A stretch of DNA of 64,000 bases, from positions 2,294,001 through 2,358,000 of the forward strand of contig CM061109.1 in NCBI GenBank assembly GCA_030770545.1, given 5' to 3'. The notes beneath the pieces were generated by a model. The model did not search any database. It saw nothing but the letters and a program-made list of their open reading frames with translations, and was not told the origin of the DNA. Source of the stretch: Macropodus opercularis. Taxonomy: Eukaryota; Chordata; Actinopteri; Anabantiformes; Osphronemidae. Both the position numbers and the translations under genes were made by a program. Positions 1 to 13,100 of this stretch are shown here, one piece after another. The first letter of the stretch is position 1. Each line of letters opens with the position of its first letter.

Positions 1-909
1 GAGCTGCACAAAACAACGTCATATTAGCTTCCCACCATGAAGCCAGTTGCTGCTTGCAATTGTTCACCAAGGCACAACTTACTTAATCACAAGCCGGTAA
101 GTGAGTGGTCTCAGTGACCCATTTACAGTCGAAGCGAAGTTCGTCGCAAAGTTGTTACCTGTTGTGAGGCCTGTTACTGCAGGGGCTGATTTCTGTAAAC
201 ATACAAATGTTCCACCAATCGTATTTTATTATATAGTATTTGATGAACTGTAACCTAAATTACAGAACTGCTGTGTAACAGGATGGAGATAGTTAGTTAT
301 GAGGACGCTTTTATCGTCTTAATGTTATTACGTAGATCTATTCAAACATCAAGGCTCATTAAAACATGAGCTTATGTAGGTAGAATTTGTTCAGGTCGTT
401 GGTTGCAGACAGACAGACTTGTGTTGTGGTCAAATGTGGCGATTATTAAGCACAAAACTGTTTTGTTAAATGCAAATCCTTGACCTGTGTCACCCTCGCG
501 TCTGAGCGGCGTTTCTGTGAATGAATGGTTGGTAATGTTGTAACACTTGATGCTTGTTCCTTCTGGTAGCACAGTGGTAAACGCAAACGATTTTAAATGT
601 GCCACTCAAACGAGATCGGTTCCCACTTAAGCTTTTTCACGACGCTCTGAATGTTAATTAAAAAAAAAAACTGTGTTTGTGTCTTATAAATGTCTTCCGC
701 TCACTGCAAAGTTATAATCTACGAAAGACCAACCTCCATTTCCTCAGCTTTTTTATGTGCCTTGAAAGGCAAATAAAATACGTACAAACACTGCTGTGAT
801 ATAAAATCTCCATTTCTGTGGCCATGGGCTGCGATGTAATCAATATGTGATACTTCTCCAGTTTCTAAAAATGTGCTTATAACTATTCTGTTGTATATAA
901 GTGAACTTC
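1..909. other. Non-coding host DNA, nothing recognised
   Basis: AT-rich sequence with an A run near 660-670. No open frame here resembles a known protein and I saw no repeat family I can name. Confidence 0.5.
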
Positions 910-1131
910 TGTCATGATCGGAAACCTGACTTCCGGTTTCAAACTCTTATTGTGAAAGCGATTCCTGGGTTTGCTCTGTCCTGACTCTCACCAGCTCCAC
1001 TTAACCCTTGTGGGTCAAAACGACACAGCTGTTTAATTTACAAGAATAAATATTCTAATCGAAGCCTTGGTTCTGCCTGATCCTTACACCCACTGGTAGT
1101 TTCCCTAAAAGTGTGCCAGCAAATCGTGACA
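910..1131 (+). mobile_element. Relic LTR of a sushi-type Ty3/gypsy chromovirus
   Basis: The segment starts TGTCATGATC and ends CGTGACA, so the termini form the inverted pair TGTCA/TGACA usual for fish gypsy LTRs. An AATAAA-type signal lies near 1044-1050. A piece starting TTAACCC at 1001 resembles a piggyBac MITE end and is followed by a second TTAA at 1033, so the LTR may carry a small nested insertion. The start of a gag relic lies directly downstream, which supports calling this the 5' LTR of a truncated element. Boundaries come from the terminal motifs only, since no second LTR was found. Confidence 0.55.
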
Positions 1132-1538
1132 GAACGATCCAAAGTTAGTGGATCCTGCGGAACCAACATGCCAGGCTGGTGTTGAAAGCGCATTTATGCT
1201 TCAAGATTCTCGCCCATCTCTCAAATTGCGTTAGCTGTATAACAATTAACAGGCCGACTCTTGCCCCCCTTGTGTGATTCTGCAGATCCATCTTCAATGC
1301 CTTTGCCTCCTTCTCCTCCAAGAACATCAAATCCAGGTCCTGGGCCCAGACTTCCACCTCCTACAATGGGGAACCTGTCCTGAGTTGTTCCTTCATCACG
1401 CAGTGATGTTCAACGTACAGCCATCCTCTCTCCCTTCTGAGTCTGCCAAAGTGGCCTATACGTTAGCTCTAATGGGAGGCTGGGCCGCTGCATGAGGGAC
1501 GGCGGCCTGGAGACGTCGGGAACCATACTGCCTGTTCT
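1132..1538 (+). pseudogene. Broken gag of a sushi-type chromovirus
   Basis: Just after the relic LTR a degraded start (GTG where ATG is expected, near 1149) opens a frame reading like the MDPAE start of chromoviral Gag. At about 1340-1500, in more than one frame, come a proline-rich RLPPP stretch, YNGEP and then QPSSLPSESAKVAYTLAL, which matches the capsid segment of sushi-ichi and Mart/RTL-type Gag proteins. The gag at 50602-51684 has the equivalent segment ERTKVSYCLSLLGGRALEW. At least one frameshift and stops interrupt the reading. No zinc knuckle or pol follows, because the sequence runs into a MITE at 1539. This is a dead fragment of an older lineage related to the intact element at 50197-55390. 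Confidence 0.6.
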
Positions 1539-1820
1539 TTAACCCTGGTGCAGCCTTCGAGGAGTCAAACTGAAAAACAGGTGGCGCTTAAAGCTCAAAA
1601 ACCACACAAGGGTTGGATAAAACAGCCGCAGACAGACGATAAATCACAACACGCTTCATCTAGATGAACGGTTGGATGAACTTGTTCATCATAGACCCAC
1701 ACGTGTTCATTGCTTGGATGTAACACCCACCAAGGCTGTTTGAGCCAACCTTTGTCTGTTTTTGAGCTTTGGCGCCTCCTATTTTATGGTGTGACCCATC
1801 GAAGGCCCCACAACGGTTAA
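1539..1820 (-). mobile_element. piggyBac-type MITE, copy A
   Basis: It is bounded by TTAA at 1539-1542 and 1817-1820, the target-site duplication of piggyBac transposons. The left end reads AACCCTGGTGCAGCCTTCGA and the right end carries the inverse (GACCC, TCGAAGG, then GGTTAA). The interior contains the palindrome TTCATCTAGATGAA and is inverted relative to copy B at 17939. It has no coding capacity. Confidence 0.75.
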
Positions 1821-4800
1821 TTGGTCATAATAAGTTTACAGTGCCATGTATGATAACTAAACAAATAAATAATGAATATAAGTCCTTGGTACAACCTACA
1901 GGTCATTTAGACGTAACGCACGCCGTACCTCGGCAAAAATGATGCGGAAACGCGGTGGAAGTGGCAGCAGAGAAAAGTATTGGCCAACTTTTATTCGCAT
2001 AAAACATTTATAAAGTAATATATCACCTACAGTGGACGCGTACACTCCAGTTTATTATGATGACTATGCCTTGTGGTGTTTGTAAAGGCAGTGATCTTGC
2101 CCATGACGCCAATATGGAGTCAAACATAAGACTTAACAAACGCCCATATGACATATGTGATGTCGATTGATTTGTGATTTTAACACTTATTAAAAGGTTC
2201 TCTTGATGAGAACCTCGTGAGAAAAGCTAACTTTGACTAGATTCCTCCTATTTGGGGTAACTTGGTGCTGGTACTTGGTTTCTTGACTTGAATATTTGAA
2301 TGAATACATAGAGATTTAAGTTGACTTGAGATAAACAATAGAGCTCGATAATGGTGGCAGCTTTACCCGCCCAAGTGTTGGGCTCAGGTCGGCACAGAGG
2401 GAGCAAAAGAACAGACGCTTTTCTAACTGTGCTAGGTTTGCATGAACCCAACAGCCCATCTCAATCCTAAACATCAGCCCATATATATACATTAGTAATC
2501 TGTGTGCGCACACAACGTCCACAGTGTGATTGTGTGTAAGGTTCATGAAATGAGCATGCACATCCACATTTGTTTCTCCTGTAATTATATAACCTTTAGT
2601 TACGACAGATCACAGAATACATTTGCCTCACTGATCATTGGAAAACATTATTTTGATTTCAATTATCCTCTTATGCCCCAGCTTTTGCCAGAGAGCATCA
2701 CTGACGTTACATCATTAGCAGAGCTAAACAAATAAACTTCCATATTCATATGTCTTAGGGGAATGCTTAGCCTCACAAAGTGGAAAAAAAATTTTTGTGT
2801 GATATTTCTAAATAATCCATGTCTTCCACAGCAGCAAATGTTACAATATCTGCAGTACTCGTAGATATTATTGTTGATGTATTTGGTAAATGCATTCATG
2901 TGTTAAATAGTCAACCAATCTGAATACAGTGACTACACAAGTTGATTTTAAAAGTCACATTCAGGAGCTGATGAAAGCATATTGGTGCATTATTTCCAGG
3001 CCACTCGGTGGAAACTGAAATGCTGCTGTATAAACGCCATGCAGACACATCAACTGCATTCATTTAGTGCAATGTTAAGCTTTGTTCAATAAATATCCAG
3101 TATTCATTTACTTTTAGCTCCGTTTGCGCTCCTCCAGTTTCTTATCAGGCTTTGCAGCCAGAAAAGAATCCAGAGCAATAGACTGAAAGACCATGTAACG
3201 ATTTATCCCCTTCAAAACATGCAGTCATGTGATCCAAGAAGGTGAAACACATTGAGTCTAGACTTTCAGTTAGAATAAGATGAAACGGTGAAGATCAGAA
3301 ACATGTTGTCTTCAATACTTTTTGGAAATAATTTTAGTGATGGTCTCTGTTAACTGGCCTTTCGATATCTGTGTGACTGAGGCATTTATTTCATTTCTTT
3401 CCCACAGCCCATGTGCAATCAAGGGAACAGTACAGTCAATAGCAAGTCGAGTCATCCTGGTATGACCAATGGCAATTGTTATGCTAGTCATGTACCCTGA
3501 TGACTTATGGCAGAGCTTCAAAGTTGTCTAAGTGTGACATGCTGTGTTAGGAAATGTCACGGCAGATGAGCAGTTTCACCGTCGAGGGTGATGTCAGGAA
3601 TCAGCTTATATTTCCTTTCATCACTGTAGTGGAAGATATTTCAAAACAATCTGGTGGATTGTTTTAGGCCTCTTCATACTCCTGGCTGTCACCGGAGGTG
3701 GCACACAAGCAAATTTGTGTGGTCAACAGTGAAACTGGTGTCTGACCAAATCAAAATTTACTTTAATCAAAACGTCATTCAGTCTATCATCCCCTGTTTT
3801 AATCTTGAATATAATACAGAAAGAAATACAATAATACACACTATTACAGCAGCACAAGATCATTTTCAGTTGCAGTGTGGTTGCAGTACATTTACAGCAC
3901 AGTTCAGATTTAGTGCAGAGCCACTTGTAAGTAGGGTTTGAATATCAGGAGACGTCAGGTTCAAACCTGTATTTTCTATTTATGCCCTATGATTGAAATT
4001 CATAGAGATTCAAAGGTAAAGTTTGGAGCGTTTGATTTCAAACAGGCTTAATGTGAACAGTACAGTTTAAGCTTAGTGTGATTTTGTTCCCTAAAATATT
4101 TCTAATATTCTTTTTGTAACGAAATGTCAACGTTTGATTTAACAAAGGAAGCTACTTCAAAGATGGAAAACAAAAGTTGGAAAGAGGGACGATGGTTGGA
4201 AGGCGTGAGGCACATTATGTACTCCACATAACACACACACACACACACCCACATACATACACACACACCACTTTGTCATATCCTCTGACAGCAGTGGCCA
4301 TAAATGCTTGATGTTATGTGCAAGTGAGAACATGAGGATTAGCTTTTACCAGAGGTGCTGCTGCCAACGCTGACAAGACAGGAGGAGGCAGAGAGGAGGC
4401 AACAACAGGGCTACGGCTGAAAGTGGAGCACTGGCGTGATTGTGTGATGAGATGGGCACAACAATGTGGTCGTGCATACACACAGGCACACTCACATGAT
4501 CAGGGCTATATGTTTTAGTTGTTGAATAATAATTTACCAGCAGACTAAAATTTAGTGTAGGAGATAAAAGATCAAATCTAAAGCCTAAAGTGGTTTTGTT
4601 GTTGTATCAGCAGATTAGACAACATACTGTAACGCTACACAAAGGTTGCTGTTAGCTGCTACGTAGCTACACAATGAGCAGAATCCCCCAGAATCCCCCA
4701 GTGCAGCGGCGGGCTAGGTGTGGCTGGCCCTCGCGTACGGTAACCTGCAGATGGGTTGTCACGCACGGTATTAGCAGCACCATTAACGAAAGCTGAACAC

Positions 4801-5601
4801 GGGCTCGACACCTTGGAAACGTGTTTGTGGACAGGTGTGAACGGTGATGCTTCTTGGCAGTTCACTAGTAATTCGATTGCCCTGGACATATTTCAAAACA
4901 GAGTGAGTGACGTGTGGTATGGATGGAAGCGATGTGAACCAAGCATGGAAGTGAAAGGCTCATGATGAACTTCGTTAAAAATGCCTCCCATCACAGCGTA
5001 TTAGTAAAGCTCTGGAATGAAGTCAGCGGGAGCCGCTTGCAGACACGTTCAGCTTTTGACGCCTCGCTTCATCCTCCACGCCTCAGTTTGAACACTCTGA
5101 CAATACTGCATCATATTAAAGGCAAACCTGACATTTAAACACGCTAGAATCTCAGTTTAGGCTTCTCCTCACGTGTCAGCAGTGCCTGTCACGCCTGAAT
5201 TTAGGGACACACTCACTAAGCAAAATGGTGGACTGGGCGTGGTTCGACTGTTTACGTGTCCAACGCACATATTTAAGTCATGAGCAGAATTCAGCTCAAT
5301 GTGTCTCCCCATTAATGAAAGTATATATGAGACACTGAGTGTCCGTGTGCACTTTAAGCACTTTTGAAGGCATAGCGTCTATGTAGCCGGAAGGCAGTGG
5401 TCGTATCCTGCAGAGATTAGACAAATTAAAGCAGCACTTAAAGTATATGGACCTGATTATCCCTGGTAATGAAATCAAGCCTGACACCATAGTACCCTTT
5501 TACACACACACAGGCAGACGCACACACAGTTTCCATCGCCTCTGATCTCCCTTCCCTTTGCTCTCCGTCGAGCCTGTAAAGCCCAATACTGAGGTCGGCA
5601 C
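1821..5601. other. Non-coding host DNA with a CA microsatellite
   Basis: No recognisable protein. A (CA)n tract with CATA interruptions lies at about 4231-4269. The short open frames are scattered and low in complexity. Confidence 0.5.
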
Positions 5602-5730
5602 ACAGCTCCTCTCTCTCACACTTCTTTCTGTCTCTCTCCTTTCTCTTACACTCAGCTCACATACAGCTCCTCTCTCTCACACTTTCTTTCTGTCTCGCTC
5701 TCTTTTCTTACACTCAGCTCACATACAGCT
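5602..5730. repeat. Tandem duplication of a ~62-bp CT-rich unit
   Basis: The unit starting ACAGCTCCTCTCTCTCACAC occurs at about 5602 and again at about 5663, and the start of a third copy follows near 5725. The copies differ by a few substitutions and one T. It is CT-rich minisatellite-like DNA. Confidence 0.75.
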
Positions 5731-8700
5731 TACAAGCTACTTCCTCCTCCTCTCTGACCCTGCCTCCTCCTTACTCTTTGTCTTTCTCTCATTTCTGGAG
5801 TAAGTGTGCTCCCTAGTGTTGTCTCCTTCAGTGAAGTTTAGAGCGAGCGGATACATGGCGAGAAGTGGATTTTCTCAGTAATATAAAAAGGGTTCAGACA
5901 ATTTCAGCTATTTCTCAGTGCAACAAAGCAGTACCATATATTTAGAGATGTGCTGGCCAGCGCAATCGATCATTGTGTCCATCCTGATTCTAAAGTGTGT
6001 AACCGATCATCAGCTTTTTGTTTTCCTTCATGGTGGGTGCAGTTGTCTTTGGGTCAAGCTGACAGAACGTCTTGCCTCTTTTTCCAGATGCGGTGATGTG
6101 TTGCAGATGCTGCACCAGCTGTCTACTACTTTGAACTACATCAAAAATGGACCATTTTAACACTCACACCACTGCGTTCTGTCGTTTACAGTGCTCTACA
6201 TCTTTTTTGTCGGCCCATTACTGGGTTGGCATTGATTTGAGTCTGTTGCCCAGGGAAAACCGTCCGTTGTCCCGATCGGCATGTGTGGACACACACACAT
6301 TGTGTCCTGCCACCCAACCGTAATGGGGCCATTTAACCCGTAGTAGTCCAGACCCATTTCTACTTAAAGGAGCGTTTAGTTGGATGTGAATCAAACACAA
6401 TGAAACATGAGCCACACATTTCTGAACAAATGCGTTGTATTTCATCACTCCTGTGTCATCGTAGGTTCCTGTGGGCTCATGAACCTTTTCAGCAACCTTT
6501 GTACTGCAATGCACAGAAAGTTGTGTCATTTGCAGCCTCATAATTATCACAGTTGTTGGTGCAAAACCATGTGTCAAAAATCACATTAATCAATAGTAAC
6601 TTACTTACCTGCCTAATACATGCACATACAGTATGTGCCATGTGTCATAGGCACTTAATGCAACACCCAAAGCACTGAACACACACACACACACACACAC
6701 ACAGGATCAGCTGTGTAAAGTGACTATGTGTCGCACTGCATGCCATCCATTCAGACTCACAGCTGCACTTGTGCTGAAAAGCAGTCTGTCATCGAGGCTT
6801 TTTTATGTGACAGTTGTTGCAAAAGGACTGCAGTCCTATCGGTGACTTTTTCATTTCAACTGTCTCTAACACTTGGAAGACTTAAGGGATAATGGAAATA
6901 GTGTATCAGTTACCCAAGCCCTGTGAAAATCTATGTAATGCTCTCCATAACCCTATTGTTAATGGAAATTGATAGGCCAAATCCAAAAGCCACACAGTGT
7001 AGGCCACATATCTCTATAATTTTTATGAAGTGACGGTCATTTGGATGCAGCTCCAATCCTTTCTAATTTAATTTTGACCTTTCCATAAATTCACACCAAT
7101 TTCCCAAGCAGAGATATGGAAGAGAATGATCTTTAGTATTTTAAATTGAAAGGCTGTAATTGAAAAAGTGCCTAGAGCGAAGAGGAGAAATTATTGGAGA
7201 GTCATTTTTTACACTGATACCCCTGAGAAACGCGGTGAAAGAAGCATGTAAGGACATCCTCCATGGCTCATTGCAAGACAAAAAAAGTCTAGAGCTACTC
7301 AGAACTATTCCATCAGCGCTCCCGTGACATGTGGAACATTACGTATACAATGCAGTGTAATGCACTTTTGTATTTCTCATCCATGAAATTGAGCCCAATA
7401 AGAGCTGAGATTTAGGAGAGCTGGTTCAGTCGTCACCTTTTTCGACTAAGTGAAGCCGCACAAGAGAGCGGCAGGCTCTGCTTTCCCCCGCCACACAGGA
7501 GTAATGTGAGAAAGCCAGCCTTGAGGCTGTCCTTTAACAAGCTCACCCAGATCACCGTATAACACACCACTCCAGAAGCAGCTGGCTTTAAGTGACTGCA
7601 TGTCACTCTGAAGACCAAGTGACAAACACGCAGCCTCACTTGAAATGTTAAACCTGGAAACTCTATGGATCACGATACAATAAGTGAATCCTGGTTCACT
7701 GACACGTTAATGACAGCTGGCGTCCTCAGCCTCGGTGTTTCACATGTACGTTAGCATGTTACGCTGCTGCCTCTTGGTTCCCACACCAACAAGAGGAAAT
7801 AGTTTTCAGCGCAATTACATGCAGGCAAGAAGGAAGAAAAAAAGACAAATTGCAAAGAAGAAAAGAAGAGTGGGCTCTCGTTTGGTGTGAAAAGAGAGGG
7901 GCTGCACTTCACCCAGGATGGAGGGGTCAATTTGATTAGCAATTATCCCCTAACCCCCACATTATCAGTCTGTGTTTGAAGTTGATTGGCTTCCTGTAGT
8001 CTGCTGGGAGAAAAAGTTCTTGAGGGGCTCTGACCCTTGTCGACCTCAAGGCAAGTGCTGCCTGACCTGGGTGCCCTGGACGCCCCCCGTGTGCATCAGT
8101 CATGCAATCTGTCCATGTCAGACGTCAGACAACAGATGTTGCTTCCGTTTGGCTCCATCTATTTGGCAACCCTTGACCTTACCACAACATGAAGACGACA
8201 CAGAGATGCGTGTAATGTTAAATGGAGGGAATTAAAGCCAACACAGCCTCAAACACAAAACCAACACACCAACGCTTACAAAGACCTTTTCAGGCCCCTT
8301 TATCGAGCAGCTGTGTTTAAGATAAATCTAATTGACGTGTCCCAGCCAGCAGCTATAATGCAATAGAAGCTTAAGCCCTAAGGTGACTACTGGATTCATG
8401 GAAAACTAATGCTATAGTATCCTAACTCAGCAGATGACCAGGGTGTGGCCTTCAAAGGCTAAAATTGATTACCCCATGTTAGTAACTGAGTATTGTCTGA
8501 CATGGGAAATGTGTAAAAATCATCAGGATGGAGACAACTAAGCAAATGCTGGAAGACAAGCAAAGCACCAGAGAACTAGCTACTACTGTAGCCACTGACA
8601 TTTTATATCGTTTTATCTTATTTGTGATACTGCACCGTAATCCTGGTTATCAATAATAAGAAATAAGAACAAGCTTATACCGACCCATTTTCATACATGC

Positions 8701-8869
8701 ACAAAGACAAAACAAACAAAGCTGGACATGCCCAGGAATGTGTGAGTTCAGTATAGAATTGGTCACTTGCATTGAGCGCATTTCCACTTTGCAGCATGCA
8801 AATGAGAAAAAGGTTTTCGGTGATGGGAAATATCTTTGGTGAAATTGAAGAGTGACGTGAAGAAAAGAC
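5731..8869. other. Non-coding host DNA, possible conserved non-coding block
   Basis: Contains an (AC)n tract at about 6679-6703. The stretch 6890-7330 is moderately AT-rich and free of repeats, with many ATTA/TAAT cores, as seen in conserved developmental enhancers. That is a texture impression only, since conservation cannot be seen from one sequence. No gene recognised. Confidence 0.35.
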
Positions 8870-9400
8870 AGAGAAACAAAGCGATGTGGAAGAGCAGGTT
8901 TCTGAGGAGGAAGACAACGTGGAGTTTCATTCAGAAGACACGTCTGATAAGTGTGATGAGCTCACCGGTGCAGAAGTTACTCCTTCAAGTCCGGAGATGG
9001 TGAAATGCTTTGGAGGTCAGCACCTCATGATGCACACGGCAGGGCAGCGGCTGCAAATGTCATCAAAATGACATCACTAGGTTTGTTGTGATAAGAGTCC
9101 GTGACATCAAGACACGTTTGAGCTATTTATGCTATTGTCACTAAAAAGAGTGAGAGAAACCTTGAAGGAAAACGTCCATGGTGATGTGTGGAAAGACGTT
9201 GATGAGGGACACATAGATGCTTATACTGGTTCGTCCTCTTAGTGCACGGATCCTGCATGAGGAATAATGCTGATGGTCTCTGGGACGTATCCCAAGCTTG
9301 GCCCCATCAGGATGTCTGGAAGAGGTGGGTACAGCTCCTTCCACTGACGTTCAAGCCAATATTACTTACTGAACACAAGTCATATAAGTTATGACGTGTT
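8870..9400 (+). pseudogene. piggyBac (PGBD-type) transposase N-terminal relic
   Basis: Read across frames, this matches the order of a piggyBac transposase. An acidic N-terminus (EEQVSEEEDNVEFHSED, 8886-8960) is followed by a segment reading APHDAHGRAAAANVIKM in a second frame near 9020-9070, then RFVVIRVRDIKTRLSYL in a third near 9079-9130. WKDVDEGHIDAYTG lies near 9188-9230, GLWD near 9277, and VWKRWVQLLPL near 9315-9345. These blocks are the conserved N-terminal and early catalytic-core segments of fish piggyBac-like proteins, in the right order and spacing. Several frameshifts and stops make it dead, and the later catalytic aspartates are missing. It could be the ancestor type of the TTAA-flanked MITEs here, but that link is inferred. 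Confidence 0.65.
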
Positions 9401-10139
9401 CTGCTTAACATTTGTTTGTATACAAGTTACTGAAAGACAAAAATATTTTAGCCTTTTTCTTGAAGCAGGTTAAAAGTGTTGATAGTGACCCGTAACACCA
9501 CAGATGTTACTATTGTTAATAAAAACAAAAAACAAATACATTTAAAAAATTAATTAAACAAAATTATTAAAGAGATGTGTTTTAATGTCCCTCAGTAACA
9601 GTAAATTAACACGACAACCTTCTATTTATTTATTTATTGTGATTGTCTCAAGGTTGGATGGCGCTGTGGTTAGCGCTCGAGGTTAATTTTACCATTTTTT
9701 AAATTGAAATTGAGGGGTATGCTAACAAAAAAAGGCCCATAGGCCCACACCAAAAACATCAAAACCAGTATTTTTATGGATAGAGAAGCCTAACAATGAA
9801 ACCAAGAGATGAGAAACACATGATAAATAACAGTTTTTAGTGTATTTTACAGCTGATTTAAGACACAGGTCAAAAATGCCCAGTCAACTCAAGAGATGGT
9901 AGCAGAAAACTAACACAGAAGGAGGGTTATTTGCTTCAAAGTTACTTAAAGGGTTTCTGCAGCAACTTAGCATAGTTTAAATGGAGGCAGCAATGCTAAC
10001 GCCTACCAAATTCATCATTAAACTCTAAAAGATATGTCATCCTCCAGATTTCTAGGAGCCCAACCAGACATCATCAGGATAGTTACCGTATGTCTGACGT
10101 AAACCTATAAAAATGTCCCTGAACGTTAGGAAAAGTCTG
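9401..10139. other. Non-coding host DNA
   Basis: A-rich around 9520-9570. A short piece near 9655-9685 (GGCGCTGTGGTTAGCGCTCG) resembles the head of a common fish dispersed repeat but is too short to call. Confidence 0.4.
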
Positions 10140-10176
10140 AGCAAATATTACAAACATTATGTTTGTAATATTTGCT
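10140..10176. repeat. Perfect 37-nt AT-rich palindrome
   Basis: AGCAAATATTACAAACAT is followed by a one-base centre and its exact inverse, giving 18-bp perfect arms. On its own it could extrude as a cruciform or be the centre of an old foldback element. No larger inverted repeat surrounds it. Confidence 0.85.
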
Positions 10177-13100
10177 TTGTCCAGGGTCGGAAAGTCGGAA
10201 ACACATGAGAGAGAATGTTTTGCTGGAAAAAATGCAACTTACTCTACTGTAGGTGCCAAATTATTCTTATTACATCACAGGAAATTTGAATCCAATTGGT
10301 ATATGGCTCCTATATTTTTGTGATGGCTGCTGTAGAAGTACTGAAACTGAACAAACAGGGAGAGTTTACTGCTAATGACATCAATGGGAGATGGAAGGAA
10401 GGATGACTCACACAAAGACAACAAAACAGTCATGAAAATTCAGTTCTTGCTTTTATTTTACCTTCAAACCTAAAAAGTGCAGCCTCACGACAAATACCTC
10501 TTCTAACTGAACAGTCCTTTTGCCATCTTACCAAAAAAACAACCCTAAAGTGTCAACTGTGTATGTATTGCGTGTCTAGTCTAGACCATGACGTTCGTTT
10601 TAGTGGCAGGTAATAGCAAATGAATAATTACATTAAATTATGTTGTTTACACGCCAGTGATTTCTGGATTTCACCTTTGTGACAAGACAAACTGACTCAA
10701 TAAGTAAGTATTTCACAACAATCAAACATCAACCGTATTCTAGCATAAGCAATTAAATAAACAGAACAGACCTGCACATCACCTTTGACTGTATTTGTAG
10801 ACTCTGTGCCTGTATATGTTGATTTTTACCAAGTTCAGTACAGTTGGCTACATTTGATATGTTGAGTGATGGAGAAAAGTGGGGCAGCCCTGGTTTGAAC
10901 TTGGTTGAACATGTAATTTTTCTCTTTTTGTTTTCAGCTGGAATAAATGCGTAAATAGAGTTCAATAAAGATTTCAAACTTCAGATGAGTGAGACATAAA
11001 TTCTCAGAGGAAATATGAAATACTACAGAGGAAAATATTCAAGAGATTACTGGAACGAAATCAAAGCACAAAGCAAACAGTTTGTAACAGTGACAGAAAA
11101 ATACACACACTGAAGTCAAACTTGTTCACAGCAGCTGAAGAGCTCACTGTGATCTGGGACTTAATACAACCTTCCTGTAGCTATGAGGATTTTGGATGAT
11201 TTTGATGTTTCAGCCAATTAATTTGCTCTAAGTTTTAACATTATGCAATTTACAGAAGTCAGAACATTCCCTTTAATGCAGCCCGTGGCTGTACAGCCCC
11301 ATCCATACAGCAGACTGCAGCACAGTGTGGGTTCTGACACCTGTCCATCATGACCACAGGGGGACTTGTGTTGTGGTTGATTGGTGTGATTATGATGCAG
11401 TAAGCAAGTATAGAAGCTAACAACATTATAGCCTACTTTATTTACCAGCCGTTAGTTATCTCACAAGCTCACAGTGTGAAAGGCGAGATGGAAAAGTAGA
11501 ATGTCTAGGCCTACAGGGAGTAAAATAATAAATGTCCTCACGCTCCGCACTCGCATCCTCTCATTTTCTCAGCAACACAGACAAACCTTGGACGATTCCT
11601 ATTTAGAACTGAAATGTTCAAGTTCACAGCTGTGAGAAATACAAAACTGTAAAAAAATAAATGTCAATAAAAAAGCTAAAGCTTGGTCACATGGTCACAT
11701 CATAATGCATCGAGCAAATTCTATCATATAACAATGAAACCGATAGTTTGTACACCTGTGTTGTTTCGGGAATTCTACACATTACATCAAATCAGCTGTC
11801 AGAACTTTCCATGCAGTGACGTGAGCCTCAGGATTTTCAAGTGATCAGAACTTCTTCTTTTCACTTTTTGTACTTTCTTCATCCTTGTCCACCATCATCA
11901 CTAGTTATCATTTATTAACTATTAACAATTTTAGGTACTTCCAGTCCTTTTTGGTGCATTCGATGCACTGGTTGGATAAAGGCAAAGCTCATTTATGATA
12001 CTCATCATTCTTAAGTGGTAAGAATAAGAACAAGAGTCTGGTTGAGTTACTGCTTAATCACTGCTTCAGATCCACCTTCATTACACCACTGCCAAAACAC
12101 TCCAGCCCAAAGAGCCTGAACGACCCATTGTTATGAAGTGGTTTGGTCAACTGGTTCTGGCTTAAACCTGAAGGAAGCCTATCAGTGTCAAGCTGACAAC
12201 TAAACTTGGTCATCTGGGAATAGACTCCTCTCTCTGCAACTTTGACCAAACGTCTACAGAGAAATTATAGCAGTAATTGATTGAATTGATTTACAATCAT
12301 AGCAAGGGAAAACAAACTGCTCAACGCAAACCTCTTCATGAAAACAAGACCATACTGAGAAAAATACACGGGCACCACAAGACTTACTTGGGCAGACAGT
12401 TAGGACAAGGCTTTAGTAATGCTGTCAAGGCAGGAAGCAGCTTGATTCAGAGGCACAATCTCTGTAGGGCCGATCAGATGAACTTACAACCTGTCAGTGG
12501 CTACAAATAAGCAGGTGGGTAGAGAGCAGCCACATTTTCTGTGTAGACAGTGTTTATCTCATGGTGCTCTGACCAGCTACCTGTAGGTGCCTTCTCAGGG
12601 TTGACTGAGCATCAGTTAGACTGATCAACAACCTTTACGTTACAATATTCTCTGCATTTCTTGATGGTATTTAGTCTCCAGCCTTGGGTCAATGTCCTTA
12701 CCTGCTGGTGGGCCACCATTACTGTCAGTGCTCCCTCTGTTAGTGAGTTCCCTGCCTCTGCCACCAGCACCTGTGACCCGTACGAGGAAAAGCTGTTGGA
12801 TAATGGATGTATGAGCAATGAGGATGTACAACAAAGACTCGAGTTTCCATTGGTCAACTGCAAGTCATCAAAAGAAAAGATTTTCTCCTTTCCATCCGTG
12901 ATCGGTGCTTTCAGCCAACAGCCTGCAAACGCCTAACGAACAAACCCAGTGGCGCTCCAGCATTTAGTGACCCTCTCTGGCGAGCGCGGCGGCCAGATGC
13001 AGGCGGGGCTAGGCAGCCCGATAATAAGTCGTCTTTTACTTACTGTACAATAAAAGTGGTGCAGGTGTTGGATGTCTCAGAGCAGAAATCCATAAACACA

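Noticed and set aside
9655..9685. tRNA-like or SINE head (GGCGCTGTGGTTAGCGCTCG)
   Set aside because: Only about 30 bases match a common fish repeat; no B box or cloverleaf follows.
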